A stretch of 64,000 nucleotides of DNA from Arthrobacter cheniae (GTDB taxonomy: Bacteria; Actinomycetota; Actinomycetes; Actinomycetales; Micrococcaceae), in NCBI RefSeq assembly GCF_003602275.1, contig NZ_QZVT01000009.1:60697-124696 (forward strand), given 5' to 3'. Below, in pieces: positions 1 through 9,375 of the stretch. The notes beneath the pieces were generated by a model. That model did no database searches, was not told the origin of the DNA, and saw only the letters and a program-made list of their open reading frames with translations. Within the stretch, counting starts at the first letter, position 1; each line of letters begins with the position of its first letter. Position numbers and translations under genes: made by a program.

Positions 1-2
1 GC

Positions 3-1442
3 GGAACCCTCTCCGGCGTCGTCACCAACCTCGTGGCGCTCGTCCTCACCCTCGCGGTGATGTTGAGTACCTCCTGGCTCGTGACGGTCCTCGCCGTCGT
101 CATGCTGCCCATCTTCCTGGTCCCGGCGCGGCGCATGGGCAGCCGCCTTGCCGCTCTCCGCCGCGAGGCCGCCGACCACAACTCGGCCATGAGCACGCAG
201 ATGACCGAGCGGTTCTCCGCCCCCGGCGCCACGCTCGTCAAGCTGTTCGGCAGGCCGGACGAGGAAGCCGAGGAGTTCCGCGTCCGCGCGGCACGCGTGC
301 GGGACATCGGGGTACGGACCGCGATGCTGCAGTTCGTCTTCTTCACGGCCCTGATGCTCGTCTCCGCACTGGCCCTGGCCCTGGTCTACGGCCTGGGCGG
401 CTTCCTCGCCTTGAGGGGCCAGCTCGATACCGGCGAGGTCGTCACGCTCGCCCTCCTGCTCACGAGGCTCTACGCGCCGCTGACCAGCCTGGCGAATGCG
501 CGGGTCGAGATCATGAGCGCCATCGTCAGTTTCGAGCGTGTCTTCGAGGTCCTCGACCTCGAGCCGCTCATCCAGGAGAAGCCCAACGCCGTCACCGTCC
601 CGGCGGGTCCCGCCACCGTGGAGTTCGACGACGTCCGCTTCGCCTACCCGTCCGCCGACAAGGTCTCGCTGGCGTCCCTCGAGGAGGTGTCGACGCTCGA
701 TACGCGCGGCGGCGACGAGGTGCTCCACGGTGTGTCCTTCCGGATCGAACCCGGACAGACGGTCGCCCTGGTCGGCACCTCGGGAGCCGGCAAGTCCACC
801 ATCGCCCAGCTCCTGGCACGCCTGTACGACGTCGACAGCGGCGCGGTCCGGCTGTCCGGCACCGATGTGCGGGACGTGACGTTCGCGTCGATGCGGCACA
901 CCCTCGGTATGGTCACGCAGGACGGGCACCTGTTCCACGAAACCATCCTCTCGAACCTTCGCCTCGCCCGGCCCGAGGCCACGGAGGACGAGGTCTGGGA
1001 CGCGGTCCGGCGTGCGCGCCTGGAGACTCTCGTCCGGTCACTGCCCGACCAGTTGGACACCATGGTCGGTGAGCGCGGCTACCGGCTGTCGGGTGGCGAA
1101 CGCCAGCGCATGACCATCGCGCGGCTCCTGCTCGCGCAGCCGCGCGTCGTCATCCTCGACGAGGCGACGGCGGCGCTCGACTCGACGTCGGAAGCGGCCG
1201 TGCAGGCGGCGCTCAGCGAGGCGCTCGAGGGTCGCACGGCGATGGTGATCGCACACCGCCTGTCCACGATCCGGAGCGCCGACCTGATCCTCGTGGTCGA
1301 GGACGGCTCCATCGTGGAGCGCGGGACGCACGACGAGTTGCTCGCGCTGGGCGGACGGTACGAGGAACTGCACCGCACCCAGTTCGCCGTGCAGAAGAAC
1401 GTGGCGATGGACGAGGAGCCCGAGGCGCTGACCGGCGTCTAG
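3..1442 (+). CDS. ABC exporter, permease-ATPase fusion (5' truncated)
   Basis: This is the C-terminal part of a type IV (MsbA/LmrA-like) ABC half-transporter; the reading frame is open from the window edge, so the true start lies upstream. The first ~165 visible residues are hydrophobic membrane segments (e.g. MLSTSWLVTVLAVVML). The nucleotide-binding domain follows, with Walker A GTSGAGKST, a Q-loop near VTQDGHLF, signature LSGGERQR, Walker B VVILDEATAAL and switch His in IAHRLST. It would act as a homo- or heterodimer in the cytoplasmic membrane and export a hydrophobic or peptide substrate that cannot be named from sequence. Its stop overlaps the end of the convergent NUDIX gene by 3 bases. 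Confidence 0.9.
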   Translation, partial: GTLSGVVTNLVALVLTLAVMLSTSWLVTVLAVVMLPIFLVPARRMGSRLAALRREAADHNSAMSTQMTERFSAPGATLVKLFGRPDEEAEEFRVRAARVRDIGVRTAMLQFVFFTALMLVSALALALVYGLGGFLALRGQLDTGEVVTLALLLTRLYAPLTSLANARVEIMSAIVSFERVFEVLDLEPLIQEKPNAVTVPAGPATVEFDDVRFAYPSADKVSLASLEEVSTLDTRGGDEVLHGVSFRIEPGQTVALVGTSGAGKSTIAQLLARLYDVDSGAVRLSGTDVRDVTFASMRHTLGMVTQDGHLFHETILSNLRLARPEATEDEVWDAVRRARLETLVRSLPDQLDTMVGERGYRLSGGERQRMTIARLLLAQPRVVILDEATAALDSTSEAAVQAALSEALEGRTAMVIAHRLSTIRSADLILVVEDGSIVERGTHDELLALGGRYEELHRTQFAVQKNVAMDEEPEALTGV

Positions 1443-1846
1443 GCCCGGGCGTCCCTGCGGTCCCGCAGGCGGGGGATGACGTAGTCGGTCAGCAGTGGGG
1501 CAAGGTCGTGGCGTCCGGACGCCTGTCCGAGATCGAGCCAGTCCAGCTCCTCGATCTCGGCAGCGGGACGGGGTTCCGCCGTCAACGGGCAGAGGAACAC
1601 CGTGGCGATGAGGAGGGTGTCGGCCTCGTTCGCCGCCGGCCCTTCCCAGGTGCCGATCAGCGTGAGTTCCTCGGCCGGGACGGTGAGGCTGAGTTCCTCG
1701 GACAGCTCCCGGACACCGGTCTGCGCAGCAGTCTCGCCCGGCTCCGGCTTCCCGCCGGGTTGCATGAACATCGACGTCCCGCGCTTCCGCACCAGCAGCA
1801 AGCGGTTCGCCTCGTCGAGGAGGCACAGGGCGGTGACGGTGATCAT
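1439..1846 (-). CDS. NUDIX hydrolase
   Basis: A 135-residue NUDIX-fold pyrophosphohydrolase. The Nudix box is complete and starts at GKPEPGE, ending in the metal-binding RELSEEL core. Substrate class (nucleotide, sugar-nucleotide or oxidised dNTP) cannot be decided; the N-terminal MITVTALCLLDE followed by LLLVRKRG resembles MutT-like housekeeping members. The ATG at 1846 was chosen because the conserved beta-strand starts at once; the frame is open 15 codons further upstream. It lies head-to-tail behind tRNA-Arg on the same strand but is separated from it by a strong terminator. Confidence 0.85.
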   Translation of the reverse strand: MITVTALCLLDEANRLLLVRKRGTSMFMQPGGKPEPGETAAQTGVRELSEELSLTVPAEELTLIGTWEGPAANEADTLLIATVFLCPLTAEPRPAAEIEELDWLDLGQASGRHDLAPLLTDYVIPRLRDRRDARA

Positions 1847-1912
1847 CACACGCCCACCCCTTTCCACCCGCTCCGACCTTGCACCGGCCACGAGGAACGA
1901 CCCCGACGAAAA

Positions 1913-1940
1913 GGGAGGATGGGCAGAAGCCCATCCTCCC
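1913..1940 (-). terminator. Rho-independent terminator of tRNA-Arg
   Basis: A perfect 12-bp inverted repeat (arms 1913-1924 and 1929-1940) with an AGAA/TTCT loop. Read on the minus strand the stem is followed directly by TTTT. It sits about 30 bases past the tRNA 3' end, so it probably ends the tRNA transcript. Confidence 0.8.
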
Positions 1941-1970
1941 CGCTGTGCGGCGGTAGTCGCCGAACGCTCG

Positions 1971-2044
1971 TGCCCCTGGCCGGATTCGAACCGACGACCT
2001 TCCCTTTAGGAGAGGGACGCTCTATCCTACTGAGCTACAGAGGC
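1971..2044 (-). tRNA. tRNA-Arg (anticodon CCT, reads AGG)
   Basis: A 74-nt cloverleaf folds on the minus strand. Acceptor GCCTCTG pairs with CAGGGGC (including G-T pairs) and is followed by discriminator A. The D stem is GCTC/GAGC, the anticodon stem TCCCT/AGGGA around loop CTCCTAA, and the T arm GTCGG-TTCGAAT-CCGGC. Loop positions 34-36 are CCT, which gives Arg(AGG). The CCA end is not encoded. Confidence 0.95.
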
Positions 2045-2080
2045 GCGGAAACGGTGTATTCCCGATCCGGCGGTCCCAGC

Positions 2081-2716
2081 TTACCCGTTCCGTGTCGTGG
2101 TGTCCGCGCCGTCCGGACGGGCACGCAGGTGCCGCGGCAGGAAGACGGACACCGCGCCCGCCACGAGGCTCAGCACGAGCAGTGCCCAGCGCAGGACCGT
2201 GAGCGTCGAGGCCAGGCCCACGGCACCGGCGTCCGGCGAGGCCTGCGCCAGCACGGCGTCGATGGCGATGTTCTCCCACAGGTCGACGACGACGAACAGG
2301 ATCACGGGCGACCACAGTACCCAGCGGAGCCACCGTCGCCCTGCGTTGAGCTGGACGAGCAGTAGCCAGGCGAACGCGAAAATGAGGGGGAAAAGAGTTC
2401 CGGCCGTCTTGTGCAGGTAACTCAACTGGCCGCGGGCGTCGTCGTCCATCGCCTCGCGGAGGCGCTGCACGTAGCCGGCGTCGTACCCGCCCACCAGCAT
2501 GTCCGGCATGGTGAGGCCGTCGGCGAGCTGCGTCATCTGTCCCAGGGTCAGCAGGTGGAAGTACCAGAAGAGGAGTAGCGAGGCCGCCGCAGCAGCGACG
2601 AGGACGAGGGTCCCGTTGTTTTTCTGGCTGCTGCGTCCACCGGTCGGCCCGGGGGCGGAGGGCGCCGGGGCGCGGGAAGCGTACCTGCGTGCGATCTGTG
2701 CCCTCGTCTTTGCCAC
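2081..2716 (-). CDS. Conserved membrane protein, function unknown
   Basis: A protein of about 211 residues with a short basic, proline-rich N-terminus and roughly four hydrophobic segments: TLVLVAAAAASLLLFWYF, a segment around LFPLIFAFAWLLLVQL, one around WSPVILFVVVDLW, and a C-terminal ALLVLSLVAGAVSVFL. A cytoplasmic membrane location is likely. No catalytic motif was recognised. The GTG at 2716 (V-A-K-T-R) was chosen; the frame stays open 30 codons upstream but that part is low-complexity and would run into the pcrA promoter region. It is divergent from pcrA and shares a ~110-bp upstream region with it. Confidence 0.6.
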   Translation of the reverse strand: MAKTRAQIARRYASRAPAPSAPGPTGGRSSQKNNGTLVLVAAAAASLLLFWYFHLLTLGQMTQLADGLTMPDMLVGGYDAGYVQRLREAMDDDARGQLSYLHKTAGTLFPLIFAFAWLLLVQLNAGRRWLRWVLWSPVILFVVVDLWENIAIDAVLAQASPDAGAVGLASTLTVLRWALLVLSLVAGAVSVFLPRHLRARPDGADTTTRNG

Positions 2717-2825
2717 CGTTCCAGTATGGGTGATATCCGGTAGCCGCCGAGGTATACCGGCGGAAGCGCCCGAGGTTCCGGGTGTAAGGGAGAGTGTCGG
2801 GGGCACGGCCTAGACTTGAGGCACC

Positions 2826-5309
2826 ATGGACATGCTTTTCGACCCCTACGTCTCCCCGCCCACGCCCGCCGAGAAGAAGCAAGCACGCGAGGCCGCCATG
2901 GCAACCACGGCGAGGACGACATCCAAGTCCGGAGACCCCGCGGCCGAACACGTGCCCTCGCGCGTCGGCGTCGACGAGCACCGTGCGCGCGAGCTCCTGC
3001 TGGGGATGAATCCGCAGCAGGAAGAGGCCGTGAAGCACGGTGGCTCGCCCCTGCTGATCGTCGCGGGCGCAGGTTCCGGGAAGACACGCGTGCTGAGCCA
3101 CCGCATCGCCTACCTGCTGGCCACCGGCCGCTCCCACCCGGGGCAGATCCTCGCCATCACCTTCACGAACAAAGCCGCGGCGGAGATGCGGGAGCGAATC
3201 GAGGCCCTCATCGGCGACGTGGCGAAGCGCATGTGGATCTCCACCTTCCACTCCTCGTGCGTGCGGATCCTCCGGCGGGAGGCGGCGTCCGTGGGCCTCA
3301 ACTCGAACTTCTCCATCTACGATTCCGCGGATACCCTGCGCCTGATCACCCTGGTGGCCAAGGGCCTGGACCTCGACCCGAAGAAGGTCCCGCCCAAGGC
3401 CGTCCAGCACAAGATCTCAGCCCTCAAGAACGAACTGATCGACGAGGAGTCCTTCGCCTCGACCGTCAACCTCTCCGACCCGTTCGAGCAGGCGGTCGCC
3501 GAGGTCTACACGGGCTACGCCCAGCGGATGCGCCAGGCCAACGCGATGGACTTCGACGACCTGATCGCCCAGACCGTCTACATGTTCCGGGCCTTCCCGG
3601 GGGTTGCCGACTACTACCGGCGACGCTTCCGCCACGTCCTCGTCGACGAGTACCAGGACACCAACCACGCGCAGTACGCACTCGTGCGCGAGATCGTGGG
3701 AGTGCCCGGGGAGTCGAGCGACGATCCGGCGGAACTCACGGTCGTGGGCGATTCGGACCAGTCGATCTACGCCTTCCGCGGCGCCGACGTGCGCAATATC
3801 GTCGAATTCGAGAACGATTACCCGAGCGCCCGCACCATCCTGCTGGAGCAGAACTACCGCTCCACGCAGAACATCCTCAGCGCGGCGAACGCCGTGATCT
3901 CCCGCAACCCGAACCGGCCGGAGAAGCGGCTGTGGACGGCCGAGGGGAGCGGCGAGAAGATCGTCGGTTACGTCGGCGAGAACGAGCACGAAGAGGCGCG
4001 CTTCATCGCCGAGGAGATCGACCGCCTCCAGGACGAGGAGGACATCCGCCCCGGGGACGTCGCCATCTTCTACCGCACGAACGCCCAGTCACGGTCCATC
4101 GAGGAGATCCTGCTGCGCGTCGGCCTGCCGTACAAGGTGGTCGGCGGTACCCGATTCTACGAGCGCAAGGAGATCAAGGACGCGCTCGCGTACCTGCGTG
4201 TCCTCGTGAACCAGGACGACGTCGTCAACCTGCGCCGTATCCTCAACGAACCCAAGCGGGGCATCGGTGACCGCGCCGAATTCGCCGTCGCGGCGCTCGG
4301 TGAGCGTGAGCGGATCAGCTTCATGGAGGCCCTCCGCCGTGCGGATCAGGCGCCCGGTATGGCCACCCGCTCCGTCAATGCCGTGGTCGGCTTCGTGAAG
4401 CTGATCGACGACCTCGCGGAGGTGGCCAGCGGATCGGGTGCGTCGGCGGCCGTCGAGGCAGTGCTGGAGCAGACCGGCTACCTCGAGCAGCTGCGCACCA
4501 GCAATGACCCCCAGGACGAGTCGCGCGTGGAGAACCTCGCCGAGCTCGTGGCCGTCGTGCGCGAGTTCGAGCGCGACAACCCGGAGGGAACGCTGGGGGA
4601 CTTCCTCGAGCAGGTCTCCCTCGTGGCGGACGCCGACCAGATCCCCGACGCCCCGGACGGGTCCGCAGCCGATGTCCAGCGTGCGGTCGAGGAAGCGCGT
4701 CGTCAGGGCGTCGTCACCCTGATGACGCTCCACACCGCCAAGGGCCTCGAGTTCCCCGTGGTGTTCCTGACCGGCATGGAGCAGGGGATCTTCCCGCACC
4801 AGCGGTCGGCCACCGATCCGAAGGAGCTCGCCGAGGAGCGGCGCCTGGCGTATGTGGGTCTGACCCGCGCCCGTCAGCGCCTTTACATCACCCGGTCCGA
4901 GGTCCGCAGCATGTGGGGCCAGAGCCAGTACAACCCGGCGAGCCAATTCGTGAGCGAGATCCCGGAGGAGCTCGTCCACTGGAAGCGCGAGGGTGCTGCC
5001 AAACAGGCGTTCAGCTCCGGCGGGAGCATCACCGGTCCGCGGTTCAGCGGATCCTACTGGGGGGCCAGCGGTGGCGGGTTCTCCGGCGGCGCCGGGCCGG
5101 CCAAGGCCGTGGGCCGTGTCCAACCCCAGAAGGAGGTCGTCTCGGTGTCGGTGGGCGACCACGTCAACCATGCGAGCTTCGGCAACGGCACGGTGCTGTC
5201 CGTCGAGGGCGCCGGTGACAAGACCGTGGCGAAGGTCCGGTTCGACGTCGGCGAGAAGCGGTTGCTCCTGCGCTACGCACCCCTCACCAAGGTGGACCGG
5301 ACAGGGTGA
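2826..5309 (+). CDS. pcrA: ATP-dependent DNA helicase UvrD/PcrA
   Basis: An 827-residue superfamily 1A 3'-5' DNA helicase acting in nucleotide excision repair, mismatch-type processing and removal of RecA or stalled replication structures. Visible motifs are the Q motif (MNPQQEEAV), Walker A AGAGSGKT at residues 80-87, motif Ia TFTNKAA, Walker B VLVDEYQDTN, motif III VVGDSDQSIYAFRGAD, motif IV LEQNYRS, motif V TLHTAKGLEF and motif VI VGLTRAR. The last ~70 residues (after a Gly/Ser-rich linker) form the Tudor-like PcrA/UvrD C-terminal domain that contacts RNA polymerase. A ~55-residue N-terminal extension precedes the helicase core, as in other actinobacteria. It is monocistronic, with sucC 157 bases downstream. 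Confidence 0.95.
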   Translation: MDMLFDPYVSPPTPAEKKQAREAAMATTARTTSKSGDPAAEHVPSRVGVDEHRARELLLGMNPQQEEAVKHGGSPLLIVAGAGSGKTRVLSHRIAYLLATGRSHPGQILAITFTNKAAAEMRERIEALIGDVAKRMWISTFHSSCVRILRREAASVGLNSNFSIYDSADTLRLITLVAKGLDLDPKKVPPKAVQHKISALKNELIDEESFASTVNLSDPFEQAVAEVYTGYAQRMRQANAMDFDDLIAQTVYMFRAFPGVADYYRRRFRHVLVDEYQDTNHAQYALVREIVGVPGESSDDPAELTVVGDSDQSIYAFRGADVRNIVEFENDYPSARTILLEQNYRSTQNILSAANAVISRNPNRPEKRLWTAEGSGEKIVGYVGENEHEEARFIAEEIDRLQDEEDIRPGDVAIFYRTNAQSRSIEEILLRVGLPYKVVGGTRFYERKEIKDALAYLRVLVNQDDVVNLRRILNEPKRGIGDRAEFAVAALGERERISFMEALRRADQAPGMATRSVNAVVGFVKLIDDLAEVASGSGASAAVEAVLEQTGYLEQLRTSNDPQDESRVENLAELVAVVREFERDNPEGTLGDFLEQVSLVADADQIPDAPDGSAADVQRAVEEARRQGVVTLMTLHTAKGLEFPVVFLTGMEQGIFPHQRSATDPKELAEERRLAYVGLTRARQRLYITRSEVRSMWGQSQYNPASQFVSEIPEELVHWKREGAAKQAFSSGGSITGPRFSGSYWGASGGGFSGGAGPAKAVGRVQPQKEVVSVSVGDHVNHASFGNGTVLSVEGAGDKTVAKVRFDVGEKRLLLRYAPLTKVDRTG

Positions 5310-5466
5310 TTCGCCGGGAGGGATCCCTACCAGCAGGGCCCCATTTTCTACAAAAGATAGAAGTGTGGCCTTACTCACTAAACGGATAGTCTGGAAAAGG
5401 TCTCAGGCCCGAGGGGGCTAAAGTTCCCTCTTGTAAACCTACTTCGACGTAGAAGGACTCTAGCCC

Positions 5467-6633
5467 GTGGACCTGTTTGAATATCAGGCGCGCGATCTCT
5501 TTGAGGCACACGGAGTTCCCGTGCTCGCCGGCATCGTGGCGCACACCCCAGAAGAAGCAAAGGCAGCAGCCGAGAAGATCGGCGGCGTCGTCGTCGTGAA
5601 GGCCCAGGTCAAGGCCGGCGGTCGCGGCAAGGCCGGCGGAGTCAAGGTCGCCAAGACCCCCGACGAGGCCTTCTCCTACGCTTCGGACATTCTCGGAATG
5701 GACATCAAGGGGCACACGGTCCACAGGGTGATGATCGCGCAGGGTGCGGATATCGCCGAGGAATACTACTTCTCCGTCCTGCTCGACCGGTCCAACCGCA
5801 ACTACCTGGCCATGTGCTCGGTGGAGGGCGGCATGGACATCGAGCAGCTCGCCGTCGAACGCCCTGAGGCGCTGGCACGCATCGCCGTGGATGCCGGAAC
5901 CGGGATCGACCAGGCCAAGGCCGAGGAGATCGTGGACGCGGCCGGATTCGCCGCCGATATCCGCGACGGAGTGATCACCACCATCCTGAAGCTGTGGGAC
6001 GTCTTCGTGAAGGAGGACGCGACGCTCGTCGAGGTCAACCCGCTCGTGAAGACCGGCAAGGGCGACATCGTCGCCCTGGACGGCAAGGTCACCATCGACG
6101 AGAACGCCGAGTTCCGCCACGCGGACCACGCCGCCCTCGAGGACAAGGACGCCGCCGATCCCCTTGAGGCCAAGGCCAAGGAGAACGACCTCAACTACGT
6201 CAAGCTCGATGGCGAGGTGGGCATCATCGGCAACGGAGCAGGTCTGGTCATGTCGACCCTCGACGTCGTCGCCTACGCGGGCGAAGCCCACGGCGGGGTG
6301 TTGCCGGCCAACTTCCTGGACATCGGAGGCGGAGCGTCCGCCGAGGTCATGGCAGCCGGTCTGGACGTCATCCTCAACGACTCCCAGGTCAAGAGCGTCT
6401 TCGTGAATGTCTTCGGCGGCATCACCGCGTGTGACGCCGTCGCGAACGGGATCGTCAAGGCCCTCGAGATGCTGGGCGACGAAGCCAACAAGCCCCTCGT
6501 CGTGCGCCTCGACGGCAACAACGTCGAGGAGGGCCGTCGCATCCTCGCCGAGGCCAACTACCCGCTCGTCACCATCGCCGACACCATGGACGAAGGCGCC
6601 GACAAGGCCGCCGCGCTGGCCTACGGAAAGTAA
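5467..6633 (+). CDS. sucC: Succinyl-CoA ligase, beta subunit
   Basis: A 388-residue TCA-cycle enzyme subunit that binds ADP or GDP through an N-terminal ATP-grasp fold and forms succinate + NTP from succinyl-CoA with SucD. It begins with the typical [13 protein letters not shown] and keeps the [16 protein letters not shown] nucleotide-binding segment. The C-terminal ligase domain has [11 protein letters not shown] and FVNVFGGI. The start is GTG at 5467, with AAGGA about 10 bases upstream. sucD follows after 12 bases, so the two are one operon ending at the terminator at 7566. Confidence 0.97.
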   Translation: MDLFEYQARDLFEAHGVPVLAGIVAHTPEEAKAAAEKIGGVVVVKAQVKAGGRGKAGGVKVAKTPDEAFSYASDILGMDIKGHTVHRVMIAQGADIAEEYYFSVLLDRSNRNYLAMCSVEGGMDIEQLAVERPEALARIAVDAGTGIDQAKAEEIVDAAGFAADIRDGVITTILKLWDVFVKEDATLVEVNPLVKTGKGDIVALDGKVTIDENAEFRHADHAALEDKDAADPLEAKAKENDLNYVKLDGEVGIIGNGAGLVMSTLDVVAYAGEAHGGVLPANFLDIGGGASAEVMAAGLDVILNDSQVKSVFVNVFGGITACDAVANGIVKALEMLGDEANKPLVVRLDGNNVEEGRRILAEANYPLVTIADTMDEGADKAAALAYGK

Positions 6634-6645
6634 GGGTTCTGACAC

Positions 6646-7548
6646 ATGTCTATCTATCTCAACAAGGACTCGAAGGTTCTCGTCCAGGGCATCACCGGCG
6701 GCGAGGGCACCAAGCACACGGCCCTCATGCTGAAGGCCGGGACGCAGGTCGTCGGGGGCGTCAACGCCCGCAAGGCCGGCACCACCGTCACCCACGGTGA
6801 CGTGACCCTGCCCGTGTACGGCACGGTCGAGGAAGCCATGAAGGAGACCGGCGCCGACGTGTCGATCGTCTTCGTGCCGCCGGCCTTCACGAAGGACGCC
6901 GTCGTCGAGGCCATCGAGGCCGGCATCGGTCTCATCGTGGTCATCACCGAGGGCGTGCCGGTCCAGGACTCGGCGTCCTTCTGGGCCCTGGCCCAGTCCA
7001 AGGTCGATGCCAACGGTCAGCAGGTCACCCGCATCATCGGGCCGAACTGCCCCGGCATCATCACGCCTGGAGAGTCACTGGTCGGTATCACGCCCGCGAA
7101 CATCACCGGCAAGGGCGGCGTGGGCCTCGTCTCGAAGTCCGGCACCCTGACCTACCAGATGATGTTCGAGCTGCGTGACCTCGGCTTCTCCACGGCCATC
7201 GGCATCGGCGGCGACCCCATCGTCGGCACCACGCACATCGACGCCCTCGCGGCGTTCGAAGCCGACCCCGAGACCAAGGCGATCGTCATGATCGGTGAGA
7301 TCGGTGGGGACGCCGAGGAGCGCGCCGCCGAGTTCATCAAGGCCAACGTCACCAAGCCGGTCGTCGGGTACGTAGCCGGCTTCACGGCTCCGGAGGGCAA
7401 GACCATGGGCCATGCAGGCGCCATCGTCTCCGGTTCGGCCGGGACTGCGCAGGCCAAGAAGGAAGCTCTCGAGGCGGCCGGCGTCAAGGTCGGCAAGACG
7501 CCGTCCGAGACCGCGAAGCTGCTCCGCGAGGTCTACGCAACCCTCTAG
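6646..7548 (+). CDS. sucD: Succinyl-CoA ligase, alpha subunit
   Basis: A 300-residue partner of SucC. The N-terminal Rossmann-like CoA-binding domain has [13 protein letters not shown], and the C-terminal ligase domain carries the phosphorylated histidine in MGHAGAI. Length and motif order are normal for the family. It is co-transcribed with sucC and followed within 20 bases by a strong intrinsic terminator, so sucCD is a self-contained unit. Confidence 0.97.
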   Translation: MSIYLNKDSKVLVQGITGGEGTKHTALMLKAGTQVVGGVNARKAGTTVTHGDVTLPVYGTVEEAMKETGADVSIVFVPPAFTKDAVVEAIEAGIGLIVVITEGVPVQDSASFWALAQSKVDANGQQVTRIIGPNCPGIITPGESLVGITPANITGKGGVGLVSKSGTLTYQMMFELRDLGFSTAIGIGGDPIVGTTHIDALAAFEADPETKAIVMIGEIGGDAEERAAEFIKANVTKPVVGYVAGFTAPEGKTMGHAGAIVSGSAGTAQAKKEALEAAGVKVGKTPSETAKLLREVYATL

Positions 7549-7565
7549 TACGCGAGCACACCGCC

Positions 7566-7609
7566 AACAGCCTCCTCCGCACCCGTGCGGGGGAGGCTGT
7601 TGCGTTTTT
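7566..7609 (+). terminator. Rho-independent terminator of sucCD
   Basis: Ten-bp arms 7566-7575 and 7592-7601 (AACAGCCTCC / GGAGGCTGTT), with further pairing towards the loop, are followed by GCGTTTTT. It is placed 17 bases past the sucD stop codon. Confidence 0.88.
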
Positions 7610-7753
7610 CGTGCGCTCCCGGACGCTGAAGCAAGGGGAGCACCAGTTCAAGCACGGGGAGGGCGCGACGAATCGGTAGGGGGTACCAGGGCGCGGCTTG
7701 TAGGGTGGCGAAGGGGACTACCGATTGCGTCAGGCAAGCTTCTAGGAGACAAC

Positions 7754-8809
7754 ATGCGCGCCACCATCATCCACGGGCCCGGAGATATCCGCGTCGAGGA
7801 CCGCGACTATCCGACCATCATCCGCCCGACGGACGCCGTGGTCAGGGTCACCGCGTCATGCGTCTGCGGGTCGGATCTGTGGCCCTACCGGGGCGTCCGG
7901 CCGACGAAGGAGCCGAAGGCGATCGGCCACGAGTTCGTCGGCGTCGTCGAGTCGGTGGGCGACGACGTCCGTGAGCTGTCGGTCGGCGATTTCGTGATCG
8001 CTCCGTTCGTGGACAGCTGCGGAAAGTGCCCCCAGTGCCTCAATGGCGTCACCGTGGCCTGCGACCACCTCGCGGGCTGGGGCAGCACGGACGAGCACGG
8101 CGACTTCCTCCAGGGCGGCCAGGGCGAGGCCGTCCGGGTGCCGCAGGCGGACGGCACCCTGCGGAAGGTCGACGGCGTGACCGAGCCCGACGCCGCCCTG
8201 ACGGCAAGCCTCCTGTCCCTCTCCGACGTCATGTCGACTGGACACCACGCCGCAGTGTCGGCCAACGTGGGTCCGGGCAAGACCGTCGTCGTCGTCGGGG
8301 ACGGCGCCGTCGGGCTGTGCGGAGTGCTCGCCGCCAAGCGCCTCGGCGCAGAGCGCATCATCGCCATGTCCCGCCACGAGGATCGCCAGGCCCTCGCCCG
8401 TGAGTTCGGCGCCACCGACATCGTCGCCGAGCGCGGCGACGAGGGCGTGCAGAAGGTGCGCGAACTGCTCGGGGGAGTGCTCGCGGACTCCGTCCTCGAG
8501 TGCGTGGGGACCAAGGAGTCCATGGACCAGGCCCTGCGGAGCACCCGTCCCGGTGGCCACCTCGGGTTCGTCGGGGTGCCCGCCGGCGGACCGGAGCTGC
8601 CGATCGGAGTCCTCTTCGCGAAGAACATCACAGTGGGCGGCGGCATGGCCCCCGCGCACACGTACATCCCCGAACTCCTGAAGGATGTGCTCGACGGGAC
8701 CATCAACCCGGGCCGGGTGTTCGACGTCGAGATGCCGCTCGAGGACGCCGCCGAGGCATACAGGGCGATGGACGAGCGGCGCGCGATCAAGGTGCTGCTC
8801 AAGCCCTGA
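7754..8809 (+). CDS. Zinc-dependent alcohol dehydrogenase (MDR family)
   Basis: A 351-residue medium-chain dehydrogenase. Catalytic zinc ligands are in CGSDLWPYRG and GHEFVG, and the structural zinc loop is DSCGKCPQCLNGVTVAC. The NAD(P)-binding GxGxxG variant is GDGAVGLCG. This type oxidises alcohols or reduces aldehydes with NAD(P); the substrate is not predictable. The ATG at 7754 was chosen over a much longer upstream open frame because it has AGGAG at 7744-7748 and starts exactly at the conserved N-terminus (MRATIIHGPGDIRVED). It is followed by the SRPBCC gene after about 95 bases, probably as a separate unit. Confidence 0.9.
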   Translation: MRATIIHGPGDIRVEDRDYPTIIRPTDAVVRVTASCVCGSDLWPYRGVRPTKEPKAIGHEFVGVVESVGDDVRELSVGDFVIAPFVDSCGKCPQCLNGVTVACDHLAGWGSTDEHGDFLQGGQGEAVRVPQADGTLRKVDGVTEPDAALTASLLSLSDVMSTGHHAAVSANVGPGKTVVVVGDGAVGLCGVLAAKRLGAERIIAMSRHEDRQALAREFGATDIVAERGDEGVQKVRELLGGVLADSVLECVGTKESMDQALRSTRPGGHLGFVGVPAGGPELPIGVLFAKNITVGGGMAPAHTYIPELLKDVLDGTINPGRVFDVEMPLEDAAEAYRAMDERRAIKVLLKP

Positions 8810-8904
8810 CCGCAGGTGCACCACCGGGAGTGCCCGCCGCGAGGGGGACCCCTCCCGGCACCGGCAGGGGGCGCGGGTCCTCCAGGACCGGGCAGAATGG
8901 GCCA

Positions 8905-9375
8905 ATGACACCCACAGCCGGCACGGACCCGGCCTACCTCATCTCCCGCGAGCGCCTCATCGATGCTCCGTCCGACCGCATCTTCGAGGTGCTCGCGACG
9001 CCCGCCCTGCACAGCGTGATCGACGGCTCGGGTACGGTGCGCGGCGAGCAGCCCAACGGCCCGGCCCGGCTGTCGCTGGGTGCGAGGTTCGGGATGGACA
9101 TGCGCATCGGCGCGTCCTACAAGATCCTGAACCGTGTGGTGGAGTTCGAGGAGGGCCGCCGTATCGCGTGGCGGCACTTCTCGGCACACGTCTGGCGTTA
9201 CACACTGGAGCCGCGCGGGGAGTCGACCCTCGTGCGGGAGGAGTGGGACGGCAGGCAGGTGCGCTGGAGGTTCATCTTCCGGATCCTGGGTTTCACGCGC
9301 CGGCACCCGGCGAGCATCGAGGCGACCCTCGGGAAGCTCGAGGACTACATGCTGCAGCAGCGCGGCGCCGCCTAG
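8905..9375 (+). CDS. SRPBCC / polyketide-cyclase-like protein
   Basis: A 156-residue START-like (SRPBCC) helix-grip protein. The opening SRERLIDAPSDRIFEVLATP is the usual first strand and helix, and the body alternates strands up to a final long helix (ASIEATLGKLEDYMLQQ). Members bind hydrophobic ligands or act as cyclases/dehydratases; nothing here specifies a ligand. It ends 4 bases into the convergent VIT1-family gene, so the two 3' ends overlap. The start ATG at 8905 was picked over the upstream open frame, which is antisense-style shadow. Confidence 0.75.
   Translation: MTPTAGTDPAYLISRERLIDAPSDRIFEVLATPALHSVIDGSGTVRGEQPNGPARLSLGARFGMDMRIGASYKILNRVVEFEEGRRIAWRHFSAHVWRYTLEPRGESTLVREEWDGRQVRWRFIFRILGFTRRHPASIEATLGKLEDYMLQQRGAA

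Noticed and set aside
4089..5378. 429-residue minus-strand frame over pcrA
   Set aside because: Antisense to a clear helicase; His/Leu/Asp-rich composition typical of reverse frames in high-GC DNA; no family match.
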